Positions 37,187 to 46,213 of a DNA stretch of 64,000 nt are shown here, piece after piece (position 1 is the stretch's first letter; every line of letters starts with the position of its first letter). The translations under genes and the position numbers were made by a program. Below the pieces are notes generated by a model, which saw only the letters and a list, made by a program, of their open reading frames with translations, ran no database searches and had not been told where the DNA came from. The stretch comes from Metallosphaera hakonensis JCM 8857 = DSM 7519 (GTDB lineage Archaea; Thermoproteota; Thermoprotei_A; Sulfolobales; Sulfolobaceae): the NCBI RefSeq assembly GCF_003201675.2, contig NZ_CP029287.2, positions 310,001-374,000 of the forward strand. The letters are read 5' to 3'.

Positions 37187-38320
37187 GTGCTTAAGGACTT
37201 CGAAGAAATTGAGTGCTCTGAGGCTGAATACTACGATAACCTAGGTAGATTTCACGATATGCCTTATTACGTCCGGGCCAAATGCTACACGAAGGAGTAC
37301 GAGTGGGGTAGCGCAACGATTTCAGAGTGGGATTTGGACCTGTGGGATTCGGTAACCGTTTACTTGGACGTGGTTAACTTCCCTCCCACAATTGTGAAAC
37401 GAATATTAGAGGATGACGATCTTGATGGGATTGTTGACAAGGGCTACGACACCTTCATGGAGGCTACCGTCAATTACAGTAAGGCGAACATATTCTTCTA
37501 CTCGTACTCGAAACCTGTGGATCACAATCTAGAACTCGAGTGCGAAAAGGAGAAATTGGTGGAATGTGTTGACGGCGTCTCCTCGTGGATAAACGATTAC
37601 ATCGATTACCTAGTTAAGGTGGCCGAGGACTTCTTAAGAGCGAAAAAACCGGAGGAGCTAAGTGAGGTCAAATGCGAGAAATGCGGGGTAACGTTGAGGA
37701 GATACGAGTACACCTATCATCAAAGGGATCATGAGATCCAAGAGGCTAAGAGACAATTTAGGGAGATTCAAGGAAGGATATATGAGATTGATGAGAGGGA
37801 GTATCCCTTAGCATTTAAGTATTTTAGAGATGAAATTGATGAATTAATCGTAAGTAAAGTTCTCCCTATCTTCAAAGACTTTGCGGATAAGATCAACCTA
37901 GAGATCTCCAAGAGGGGAATAACTTATCTGAACTCCCCGCAATTACACATCATTAGTGACATACAGGAGGAGATAATAAGGAACGTACCCAGGACGGTAA
38001 GGGAGAAGTTCATCTCTAGAATGACCATACTACCCAGTGTATTGTCGAACGGAGGCTTAACTAAGTTTATTAATATGACGGTTAATGGACAAATAATTCA
38101 GGGACATCCCCATAACTTCAGTGTGGACGTTAAAAGAAAGCGGGAGAGATTTTACGTACATATCTACCTAAATGGGGATCAAATTGGTTACTTGAAGATT
38201 GATGATAAAATAAGGGATAAGATCAAGAGAATGATCTCGCAATACGTGGATCAAGAGGACGTAGAGAGGATTACAGAGGATCTGTATAATAAAGTTAAAG
38301 AGAAAACTGAGTTAGAGTAG
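37187..38320 (+). CDS. Hypothetical protein with C2H2-like zinc finger
   Basis: Not recognised. It has 377 residues. The N-terminal half is acidic (LDLWDSVTVYLDVVNFPP). At about residues 167-187 a C-x2-C-x11-H-x3-H motif occurs (CEKCGVTLRRYEYTYHQRDH), resembling a classical zinc finger, and a long charged helix follows (EIQEAKRQFREIQGRIYEID). The C-terminal domain looks beta-rich then helical (FYVHIYLNGDQIGYLKI). GTG start; ATTTAACG (37162-37169) is about 22 bp upstream. No partner gene is adjacent. Confidence 0.68.
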   Translation: MLKDFEEIECSEAEYYDNLGRFHDMPYYVRAKCYTKEYEWGSATISEWDLDLWDSVTVYLDVVNFPPTIVKRILEDDDLDGIVDKGYDTFMEATVNYSKANIFFYSYSKPVDHNLELECEKEKLVECVDGVSSWINDYIDYLVKVAEDFLRAKKPEELSEVKCEKCGVTLRRYEYTYHQRDHEIQEAKRQFREIQGRIYEIDEREYPLAFKYFRDEIDELIVSKVLPIFKDFADKINLEISKRGITYLNSPQLHIISDIQEEIIRNVPRTVREKFISRMTILPSVLSNGGLTKFINMTVNGQIIQGHPHNFSVDVKRKRERFYVHIYLNGDQIGYLKIDDKIRDKIKRMISQYVDQEDVERITEDLYNKVKEKTELE

Positions 38321-38545
38321 GCAGGGGAAGACTTGCAGATCAGGATTTCTTGAGGATAAAGGTTAAACTATTCTTAAGCTTCAATCTTGAATCCAGGGGA
38401 TCAATGGGGTTCAGATCTAGAGAATTGAGGTCGTCCGTATGGAAGCTATTCGTCCGAGTCACAATGAGGTGAGTTATTAGGCAATTTAGATGCCTTTCGT
38501 GGATTGTAATTTATCAGTTAAGATAGATAAAATAAATCATCGTCT

Positions 38546-39058
38546 CTAAACTCCATGGTCAAGCTCCTTCATTTTCTCTAATTTTTCGTCCCAGATATCC
38601 TCAAAGTATTTTTTAATATCACGCTTTATCACCTCCACTACACTGAGTATGTCTCTTTCCACTTCTTCTTTATCCTTGTAATTCACGAAATTGGGATCAA
38701 AACCGTTACGTGAGAAGGAATGAAGGATGAGTGAGGTCTTAACTATCAATTGCACGTCATAACCAAGCTTTTCCAAATCGTACGACACTCTCATCAAGCC
38801 CGTGGTCGGTGCGGTGTATCCCACTCTCTCATACCAGTCCCTCTCCTTCTCCGATTTCAATTGTAGAATTTTATCAAAGTTCTTTACCACCAATGCGCTG
38901 ACCATAGCCTTAACTGCAATAAAGGCCTTAGAGGAGGCGTTGGTTATCATCCCCTTTCTGAGCATCTCTAATGCTAACTTAGCTTCCATGAGGCTCTCCA
39001 TTACTTTCACGTAAACGTAAGATTTGGGATCGGCCTTGTAATCTAGAATCTCATACAT
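38546..39058 (-). CDS. PaREP1-family (HEPN-like) protein
   Basis: A 170-residue paralogue of the protein at 7405, with the same order of segments: VKVMESLMEAKLALEML, ASSKAFIAVKAMVSALVV, WYERVGYTAPTTGLMRVS and a C-terminal ILHSFSRNGFD. TATTAAAAGG (about 39084-39093, minus strand) is about 30 bp from the ATG. No nucleotidyltransferase neighbour. Confidence 0.7.
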   Translation of the reverse strand: MYEILDYKADPKSYVYVKVMESLMEAKLALEMLRKGMITNASSKAFIAVKAMVSALVVKNFDKILQLKSEKERDWYERVGYTAPTTGLMRVSYDLEKLGYDVQLIVKTSLILHSFSRNGFDPNFVNYKDKEEVERDILSVVEVIKRDIKKYFEDIWDEKLEKMKELDHGV

Positions 39059-39443
39059 TAGTTCTAGTAGAAGGACTCTCCTTTTAATACTTGCCTAAGC
39101 AAGGGATCTGAGAACGAGAATGTTCTCATGAGGTGATCTTATTTCGAAATAAATCTAAAATAATATTCCCCCTACTAGTGAACCCATATAGGACCGGAGA
39201 ATCGCTCGACTTTCACCTAAGATATCTTTCAAAGCATACAGAACGATGAAGTCCACTATGCGCCGTCCTAAGACCATGATTCTCTATCTCACTCCGACGT
39301 TTATTAAAAACTTTAAAGGCCTAGTTAAGCCACGGTCAAGGATACAAGGAGGTTCAAGGTAAAGACGTTCGATCTAGAGAGGCTTACTAGATCCTCGGAG
39401 AATTAATAAGGATTGAGTGAACCACACATCTGGATTCCTTCCG
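39059..39443. other. Intergenic region
   Basis: 385 bases without a supported gene. The promoter of the PaREP1 gene lies at the left edge. A 94-codon frame starting at 39417 on the plus strand is the shadow of the gene at 39444. Confidence 0.45.
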
Positions 39444-40025
39444 TTAATCCCTCCATACTCCTTGGAAGTACCCGTATGTTCCTGGAGGGACTCTACTCCA
39501 GGACGGAATTGCCTTCCCTATCTCTACCCTGTATCCCACGAGAGCGAAACACCTATGTGCGTCACGGAATGGTGTGACCATTTCCCCTCTTACGAGGAGT
39601 TTCACGCTCAAAGCGGGTTCACCTATCTCCAGACAGGTATAGATCATCTTAGACGTGGATCTCTGCCCCCTTATCAAGAAACTCGCCCTGTTCCCTTCTA
39701 GGTATAAGGTCAGTGTATCGCCTATCTTGCCATCTATCACGCCAGATACGGACGGTTCTGGGCCATCCCTTATCCTCACAAACTCGGTATCCACCAGCAG
39801 ATCTTTACCTCTCTTCCTCGCTCTCACACTAACGTGTATCAAGGGGAAATTCCCGGACAGATACAGATAACTTCCTCGACGTATTACTAGTCCAACTTCG
39901 CTCAGGAAATTCAGCAGGTCCAGAGACCTCCTCCCAAACTTCCTGGAAACTTCGAAATCCCTCCTGGGTTCCTCCAAGTAGGATATCATCTGGTTCAGGA
40001 GGTTCCCCTGTCCCTCTCCTATCAT
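39444..40025 (-). CDS. Hypothetical protein with winged-helix-like N terminus
   Basis: Not recognised. It has 193 residues. The first 55 residues (MISYLEEPRRDFEVSRKFG, LDLLNFLSEVGLVIRRGSYL) resemble a helix-turn-helix with wing. The remainder is beta-rich (VRARKRGKDLLVDTEFVRI, TLTLYLEGNRASFLI). It lies 138 bases after another unknown gene on the same strand, and both have beta-rich C-terminal halves. They may form a unit. Confidence 0.55.
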   Translation of the reverse strand: MIGEGQGNLLNQMISYLEEPRRDFEVSRKFGRRSLDLLNFLSEVGLVIRRGSYLYLSGNFPLIHVSVRARKRGKDLLVDTEFVRIRDGPEPSVSGVIDGKIGDTLTLYLEGNRASFLIRGQRSTSKMIYTCLEIGEPALSVKLLVRGEMVTPFRDAHRCFALVGYRVEIGKAIPSWSRVPPGTYGYFQGVWRD

Positions 40026-40163
40026 GACCTATTCACCTCATCGATTGTCTTCCTACGAACCTAGAAAGCTGGACCCTCCTTAGAGTTGAACTCGTGGGAT
40101 CTATACCTCCATACTAATTCCTCAGTCAACCTTAACAATGTAAGACACTTCGTCTCTGCTCAC

Positions 40164-40892
40164 CTACCCCAAGGAGTAATGTATTGCATATTCCAATCCG
40201 GCCTTAGGTAAGTAGACCTCAGCCGTCACCACACCTTTGTTGGTCTCAAGGTCCCTCAACTTTCTGTACTCCACCGGTCCCTTCTCGTCGGTCCTGCTCA
40301 TCTCTATTAGGGCTGGTTCAACTATCCTGTAACCTACGTACTCCGTCTTCAGCTTTAAGCGATAGATTGGGTTCAATGGATGTGTTCTATACCCGTCGTG
40401 GAGCTTCCGCTCCCTCTGCTCCTCTAGGATCTCCAGTACCCTCTCCTTATCCTTCACTAGATCGACGAACGCCTGTACCATCATCTCCATTGTCATCAGA
40501 GAGTGGGAGGGTACCTCTTCCTCCAGTTCCTTGGATAAGGAACAACCAATAGTGTACTTATCAGCGCTGAACTGACTTATGGACGTCATCCCCTTCACCT
40601 CCCTACCCCCTACCTTGATCTTGACGTCATAAAGCGTCACGGTCGCATTCGTGGCAGGGCCCAGGAGAACATAAACCTCAACCTTTCGCCTGGGGAAGAG
40701 AGGGAAGGCCTTCAGCTTCAGGGTTCTAGTCATGACTCCCTGGATCGAGTTGAAGAACGACGCCTCTGCCTCTAGAACAACTGCTCTCACTGTACTCGCG
40801 TCCGACCCTACAACCTTAAAGAACTCTGCTACCTCCTTCCTCTCCCTCCCCGAGAAGTGCTCCTTAAGGGCCCTGGACGTTATTCTTGGCAT
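40164..40892 (-). CDS. Hypothetical protein
   Basis: Not recognised. A beta-rich middle (KVEVYVLLGPATNATVTLYD) is followed by a helical stretch (MVQAFVDLVKDKERVLEILE) and another beta part. There is no signal peptide. The frame opens at 40934, but CTAAAAAG (40913-40920, minus-strand TATA) is about 24 bp from the ATG at 40892, giving 242 residues starting MPRITSRALKEHF. It is upstream of the gene at 39444 and may be co-transcribed. Confidence 0.55.
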   Translation of the reverse strand: MPRITSRALKEHFSGRERKEVAEFFKVVGSDASTVRAVVLEAEASFFNSIQGVMTRTLKLKAFPLFPRRKVEVYVLLGPATNATVTLYDVKIKVGGREVKGMTSISQFSADKYTIGCSLSKELEEEVPSHSLMTMEMMVQAFVDLVKDKERVLEILEEQRERKLHDGYRTHPLNPIYRLKLKTEYVGYRIVEPALIEMSRTDEKGPVEYRKLRDLETNKGVVTAEVYLPKAGLEYAIHYSLG

Positions 40893-42010
40893 AATTTGAT
40901 ATCGAATCATCACTAAAAAGCTTAAAGACATCATGACTGAAAAGTTCTCAATTCTACTCTCTAGTCCAAAAGAGATTTGTCATGTTCATACCAATAAAGC
41001 CTGACCACATCTCCTGTTGTTTCTAACTGTATTTAGTAGTGATTAGTTCGTTATTAGAACTATCAACTAGCTTATTAGAGACCTTTCTCTTACATGCCTA
41101 AAACTCTATAGTTCATGAAACAAGATACGGCTTTGACATTCTACCATAAAATTTATGTTGTAATCGTGACCGAAAAATACGAACTTAAAATTACTCTGAT
41201 TCTATAAGAGGCTCAAAATTTTACTACAACTTCTCATTTAGACCTGACTTCCATTATCCCAGACGCAGTTTGATGAGGTGAGAGTTGACCCAATTCTCTT
41301 AGCCTTATTTGCTTACGATTGTTTTTTATTTACAAACCAAAGTTATTCTCACTAAGGCAGTTTTATAGCAGGTTTACACCGTACTCACCCAATACAACAT
41401 ATGCTCGCCTTGGAGCACGATTTCTCTACCTCATGGAATGCCAACCTATCACCTGATTTGGGTTACAAATCCCATATACCTCAGTATACTGAATAGACAA
41501 CTTTATTAGGATCCGATTTAATCATGCAATCTTTTATTTTCTATTGTATAATAATAAATCTGTGATTTAGGGATCTATCAATCTACGTCACTCCCTCTAA
41601 AAAGATATATCGAGAACTGCAACTGATAAGCTTTTACCCGAATTTTCGCCAAAGGTAAAACTAAGTGCAGGGAGACGGTAAAACTCTGAGAGCTTTACCC
41701 TAGGTTTTCCTTTGATGGAGAGAAAGCATTCCTTCCACTCTTAATCGGCACAGACTTCGAGTATGTAACTTCGGGAGCGTTCTCATGCATTCGTCTTACA
41801 TGGTATTTATCTGAGGTATCATGTTGGATCATCTATAATATGCTATAATCCATAAGTAATGACTCATTTGAGGACGTCCTCCCACAGAAAAAGTAAGACT
41901 CAAGGTTTTTAAACTCCTTAAATGGAAAATGGCTTGCTACCATACATGTCAAGTTTCTCGGCTTTGGAAGTAAACATCCACAGGTTACATTCCTTTCATG
42001 ACGTTCCTAG
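40893..42010. other. Long gene-free region
   Basis: About 1.1 kb with no supported gene. At 41773-41812 a solo left end of the IS1-family element is recognisable (GGGAGCGTTCTCATGCATTC). Around 41632-41712 four GTAAAA/TTTTAC(C) motifs cluster (TTTTACC, GGTAAAACT twice, TTTACCC), looking like a binding site, but no gene follows within 500 bases. The rest looks like decayed sequence. Confidence 0.45.
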
Positions 42011-42082
42011 GAGGCTACCGGGTACAGTTGTGTATTTTACCTGAAAATGACGTTTCTTACACATCTATACATGATAGCCTCC
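42011..42082 (-). mobile_element. 72-bp hairpin MITE, copy B
   Basis: GAGGCTACC and GATAGCCTC(C) ends, with inner ACAGTTGTGTA/TACACATCTATA arms, fold into an almost continuous stem with a loop of about 23 bases. A perfect 8-bp direct repeat GTTCCTAG (42003-42010 and 42083-42090) flanks it. It is the best example of the family. Confidence 0.82.
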
Positions 42083-42295
42083 GTTCCTAGATCCTCTGTC
42101 GTGAACATAGTCGAGGAAGTGATTTTCGCTACACTCAATATGCTTAATGTTCGTTATTGAATGAGATTACCACATAATAACCACCCTTTGAATTACCGTT
42201 TGACCCAACATTCAAGGAAACCTCTAAGGGTCCCTTCACCTCAAGGAAGATTGTTACGGGCTCAAGTTTTTTAGTGATATCCCAGAATTTAATTC

Positions 42296-43708
42296 ATGAC
42301 CTTCGACACCTCCCATCGGTCCGATGTCATGAAAAGTTTGATAAATTACAAATTACGTCAAGTTGAAGCGGAAAGAGTCATGATGAACGCTAACTTAAGA
42401 TATTACAATTTTCGATCCTCAAGGTTATGTGAACCCTCCAACCGCATGCAGGGAACAATAAATAGGGCGGACTTGAAAGAGGCTGTAGGACTCCTAGGGA
42501 GTGCCTTGGAGAGTCTATTGAGATTGTGGGGAGAAAAGGATCTGAGCTTCTTTGTGCCATACGCCTATACCAAGACCCTTGACTATATGGCGTGGGTCCA
42601 GGAGTGCTCGGGCGACTCTGAGAACGTTCAAACAGAAATCTCGGAGTTGAGCAAGTGGTTGGAGAGTCTAGTGAGGCAAGCTGAGGCAGGAGGAACTACC
42701 CAGCCCTCCCTATTGGCCACTGGAGGTCAGGCCATCCTGGGACTCGCCTATCTCTCATTGCATAGACAGAATGACAAGATGAAGGCTGAAGAGACCTTGA
42801 ACAGGGGCATAAACCTCATAAAGGATAAGGTCGACAACTGGCTCAAGAAGGACGTGAAGTACATCGGAGAAGCCGTTGACCTCACCAAGAATCTACTTAC
42901 AATTTCCAGGCTGTACCTGGAGAAGGGAAAGCTACAGACCGAAGACAAGGTGAAGGCCGCATCTTATTTCAGGACGCTCCTGGAGTATTACGCCCACATT
43001 CCGTTGCTGACTGAGAAACTCGGGATGCTAGCACCTATGGAGTACGGTTTCGAACTAAGGCTAGGAATCAGCGTCCTGAAATATCATCAGGATATCTCCC
43101 CTCTGGGGAAGTTGAGGGCAGTGGACTATTGGCTGTTCTCTGCCCCAGACTCTTCTGCACTAGATGAGCTTGAGTTAATGAAGGGGACAAGGAAGCAGAC
43201 TCAGGTGTCATGGGATGTGGCGTTAATCAGTGCCCTAGGAGCTAGGGATAATGAACATGTGTTAAATGCCTTGAAGAATGGAGCGGACCCGAATAGGATT
43301 TTCATGGTAGACACCAATCCCTTAGTGGTCGCCATAGTAAAAGATTATAAGTGGGGTTTAGAGCAATTACTGGCTAATGGAGCGAACCCTTACGCTAAGT
43401 TGTCTACGGGACACAGTGCCATGGACGTGGCGAAAATGTATGGGAAAGGATACGCTGTGGAATTGATGATAAAGTACGCAGGTCGGGAAATCCTTTCAGA
43501 GGTTAATTTGACCCAACAATCCAAGGTCCAGCCCTCCGGCCAGGCCAGATGGTATAAGTGCCCACACTGCGGGGGAATTGTTAGGGACATTACGTTACCT
43601 TGTCCTGATTGTGGCTCGAGTCTGGCTGGATATAAGCCCTGTCCCTCCTGCGGAGGGCTGAATCCACCGGGTACCAAGTTCTGCGGTTTCTGCGGTAAAC
43701 CCACTTGA
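42296..43708 (+). CDS. Ankyrin-repeat and double zinc-ribbon protein
   Basis: A cytoplasmic-looking protein of 470 residues in three parts. Residues about 1-300 are helical, with TPR-like segments (KAEETLNRGINLIKDKV, KAASYFRTLLEYYAHI). Residues about 300-390 hold two ankyrin-type repeats (ALGARDNEHVLNALKNGADP; PLVVAIVKDYKWGLEQLLANG, then ANPYAKLSTGHSAMDVAK). The C terminus has two Cys4 zinc ribbons (CPHCGG...CPDCG and CPSCGG...CGFCG). Ankyrin repeats mediate protein binding and are uncommon in archaea. TTTTTTAG about 26 bp upstream supports the ATG. It is the first gene of the zinc-ribbon cluster. Confidence 0.78.
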   Translation: MTFDTSHRSDVMKSLINYKLRQVEAERVMMNANLRYYNFRSSRLCEPSNRMQGTINRADLKEAVGLLGSALESLLRLWGEKDLSFFVPYAYTKTLDYMAWVQECSGDSENVQTEISELSKWLESLVRQAEAGGTTQPSLLATGGQAILGLAYLSLHRQNDKMKAEETLNRGINLIKDKVDNWLKKDVKYIGEAVDLTKNLLTISRLYLEKGKLQTEDKVKAASYFRTLLEYYAHIPLLTEKLGMLAPMEYGFELRLGISVLKYHQDISPLGKLRAVDYWLFSAPDSSALDELELMKGTRKQTQVSWDVALISALGARDNEHVLNALKNGADPNRIFMVDTNPLVVAIVKDYKWGLEQLLANGANPYAKLSTGHSAMDVAKMYGKGYAVELMIKYAGREILSEVNLTQQSKVQPSGQARWYKCPHCGGIVRDITLPCPDCGSSLAGYKPCPSCGGLNPPGTKFCGFCGKPT

Positions 43709-43978
43709 GCTTCCAACGTGGTTCCTAAAAGAGCTTGGAGTCGAGATAAGCTCCAAGAATTAAGAGGTTATCCATGAGGATTTAATTAAGGAGTACTGCA
43801 GTGTCCTACAAATGAAGATAAGGATCTCTTTATCGGAACCTGAGAGAATGAACTTTACATCAGTGACTAGGTATTAACCCTTAGTTTAACGCTCTTACTC
43901 CCTTGCCAATGATCAGTAAGGAGGTATCTGGGGAGTTGTTGCATGAAAGTTTAATAATTTCCAACAAGGTGTAAACTC
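43709..43978. other. Intergenic region
   Basis: 270 bases; only the TATA box GTTTAATAAT (43949-43958) of the following small gene is recognised. Confidence 0.4.
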
Positions 43979-44110
43979 ATGGATAGTTTCACTCTTAGTT
44001 ATGGGAATAAAGATCTTGATATCTACCTCTTTTTGGTCCGGTCCAACTCTAAGCAGATCGGTTCACCCAATCAGGTCCCATTACTTGAGGACCTGAGATC
44101 CGGGAGGTGA
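43979..44110 (+). CDS. Small protein of 43 residues, leaderless, coupled to the next gene
   Basis: ATG at 43979 lies 26 bp from the centre of GTTTAATAAT (43949-43958), the spacing of a leaderless gene. The frame runs 43 codons (MDSFTLSYGNKDLDIYLFLV at the start, LLEDLRSGR at the end). Its TGA (44108-44110) lies inside the GGAGGTGA ribosome site of the next gene, 7 bases before that ATG. This arrangement suggests a true small gene, or a leader peptide that couples translation. No family is known to me. Confidence 0.5.
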   Translation: MDSFTLSYGNKDLDIYLFLVRSNSKQIGSPNQVPLLEDLRSGR

Positions 44111-44117
44111 GAAGTGA

Positions 44118-44816
44118 ATGTCTATTAAAGTATTGGTGGCATTGGTCATAGTAGTTGTCGTAGTGTTGGCGTCAGTTGTCCTGTTGCTTCCACATCTTTC
44201 TGGATCCCAGGGATCCGGTCAGGCTTCAGGGATGGCTTCGGTTCTAAACACTCAGATAGGTGGGCAGTGGAGCGTAATCAGGCAAGAGAGTTTCTACGTG
44301 AGTGTGAGCGACTTCTCGGCGACCCTAACCTATCTAAATGGGACCTCTTTGACCTTCCATACTCCCAGTGGTTTCCTGAGATACCTCTTTTATCACCTCA
44401 CCCCGATCCAGCGTAGGGCCTTGTCCCAGGGTGAGCTTGGATCGTTCCTAGATCAGTTCCTTACCAACATATCGTCACTCAGGGAATATACCTTCGTCAG
44501 CGAAGAGGGAGGGGCGAGAGGCTTGGCAGTTTACGTGCAAATAAACGTGAATCCGACCTCCATGTTGGGACAACAAATGAGTCAGAGCCCCTTACCCCAA
44601 GGGATGAACGAGACCAACGGTGTCTACTGGGAGGCTGAGACTTTCGACCTTATGACTAACCAATTCCCGGCCTTGGGTAGTCAGGGATACCTAACCGCCG
44701 TGATATTCATCAAACCCAACAATTACCTGTTCTCGGCTATGACAGTGATTACCCAGAGACCCTTATCTCAAGGTCAGCTGGACGGGTTAGTGAATCAGGA
44801 GTCTGGCCTGATCTAA
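44118..44816 (+). CDS. Exported protein with N-terminal membrane anchor (unit 1)
   Basis: The 232 residues start with one hydrophobic span (VLVALVIVVVVVLASVVLLL) and continue as an exported domain with several Asn-x-Ser/Thr sites (NGTS, NIS, NET). The IGGQWSV segment near residue 48 matches VGGSWSI in the protein at 46768. The two share the later layout as well and are distant paralogues. The GGAGGTGA (44103-44110) ribosome site shows that it has a leader, probably behind the 43-codon gene. Function unknown. Confidence 0.65.
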   Translation: MSIKVLVALVIVVVVVLASVVLLLPHLSGSQGSGQASGMASVLNTQIGGQWSVIRQESFYVSVSDFSATLTYLNGTSLTFHTPSGFLRYLFYHLTPIQRRALSQGELGSFLDQFLTNISSLREYTFVSEEGGARGLAVYVQINVNPTSMLGQQMSQSPLPQGMNETNGVYWEAETFDLMTNQFPALGSQGYLTAVIFIKPNNYLFSAMTVITQRPLSQGQLDGLVNQESGLI

Positions 44817-44988
44817 CGGAGACTTAATTGAGGACGTTAGCCTCATTATTTAGGAGCACTGGCGCTACCTATTCCCTCCAATATTACTAGGTCTCCTGGC
44901 ATATGATGATTCCGAGTACCTGATCTCTATCGTGTTTCTGTACCCAGCAAGGATGAAAGGTCTCTCAGAGTCTTATGGCCTCCAGCTA

Positions 44989-45322
44989 GGGCAATTGTTT
45001 TCTGAAGTTATCCCATTCAATAGTATACAGTAAAAATATCTGAATATAGCGAGAATTATTCCTGTAACACGATTAAACTAGAAGATCTAGGAATCTAAAA
45101 GGTTAAACACAATCCAATAAATGTTTACAGGCGAGGCGTAGGATATTTGGCACATTTACCGTCCTGCTTTGCTAATCTTATGGAGTTTGAAAGTATCGAG
45201 GATGGGCAGTTTTTGTAGAGGGGGACTCCCTTAAACGAGACTTGAGGGTTACAATATATTAAGAAAATCTGATATAATTTTACAGTTATATTCCAAATGA
45301 GATGACAGCATGAGAGCAGTCC
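44989..45322 (+). mobile_element. Internally deleted, decayed IS1-family element
   Basis: The left end near 44989 follows the complete element loosely (GGG, TGTT, ATTC, ATA, CAGTAAAAATAT). The right end is clear: ATCTGATATAATTTTACAG, GAGATGACAGCATGAGAGCA at 45269-45322. The space between is far too short for the transposase. It sits just before the promoter of the gene at 45370. Confidence 0.6.
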
Positions 45323-45369
45323 TCATCAACATTTAAATACTTGTTTTTAGATATATATTATGATCTAAA

Positions 45370-46038
45370 ATGGTATTAGTGTGCCCTGCGTGTGGTCAAT
45401 CGAACCCAGATGGATCCACCTTCTGTGGGTACTGCGGTAGGCAGTTGGTATCCTCCCCCCTTCAGGGAAGCTCGCCATCTCCCGCAGTACCCTACTCTCA
45501 GCCCTCAACGCAAAATCCTCTTCAATCACAGTCTGAGCCGAGTGGGGAAACAGTGCTCTACATGATCCAGATAGCTGGGCTATATCCGAATTTGAGTCCA
45601 GTTAGTGTTCTACTTACGGACAGGAGGGTTCTGTACTCCAAGAGTACCAACCTTACAGCAACCGCTATTAGAATTGCAGCCGGGATGGCATTCGGAAGTG
45701 CAGGAAGAGGCATAGCCACTCTCGCGATGCGTCACAGGAATTCTAAGATTATAAATGAGATGGCCTCCTCAATACCTCCCAACGAGCTAATAAAGGAGTT
45801 AAGGCAACCCCTGAGTTCAGTCCCGCAACTAGTGAATCCACGATATCTTCTCTATGACAAGATAAAGCAAGTAGAAATAGGAAGGGATTTCGATCGGAGT
45901 GCAACTAGGATCGCTTTTCGCCGGAATTCTGTCTTCGGGAGTAAAATAATCTTTAAGGTCCCTAAAGTAGACCCTCAGAACGTAGCAAACATGTTTTATT
46001 ATACTCCCCTGAGAAATATTATAAAGACAAAATTTTAA
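45370..46038 (+). CDS. Zinc-ribbon protein with PH-like domain (unit 1)
   Basis: A 222-residue protein. The N terminus is a Cys4 zinc ribbon (CPACGQSNPDGSTFCGYCG), and a Ser/Pro/Gln-rich linker follows to about residue 58. The C-terminal domain begins GETVLYMIQIAGL, has LLTDRRVLYSK, and ends with VDPQNVANMFYYTPLRNI. The DRR(V/I)LYS strand pattern resembles bacterial PH-like domains, which is tentative. No membrane span. The first 150 coding bases are identical to the gene at 47841. The TATA box (TTTTTAGA) is about 25 bp upstream. Confidence 0.7.
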   Translation: MVLVCPACGQSNPDGSTFCGYCGRQLVSSPLQGSSPSPAVPYSQPSTQNPLQSQSEPSGETVLYMIQIAGLYPNLSPVSVLLTDRRVLYSKSTNLTATAIRIAAGMAFGSAGRGIATLAMRHRNSKIINEMASSIPPNELIKELRQPLSSVPQLVNPRYLLYDKIKQVEIGRDFDRSATRIAFRRNSVFGSKIIFKVPKVDPQNVANMFYYTPLRNIIKTKF

Positions 46039-46213
46039 GATCCTACAAACTTAAATTTTGCCCTTCCAGGGTCTAAGCAAGCCCCGACGAAGTTTTTAAG
46101 TAACTCTTTTTTCCACATCTGTGTCTCGTAGTATCGAGATGAAGAAGGAGCACACGAAGTCCTTTCCTTACTTTATCTCCTCCCTTGGGATTTATCTGTC
46201 GATCCTGTAATGC
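46039..46213. other. Intergenic region
   Basis: Short spacer before the transposase remnant; nothing recognised. Confidence 0.3.
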
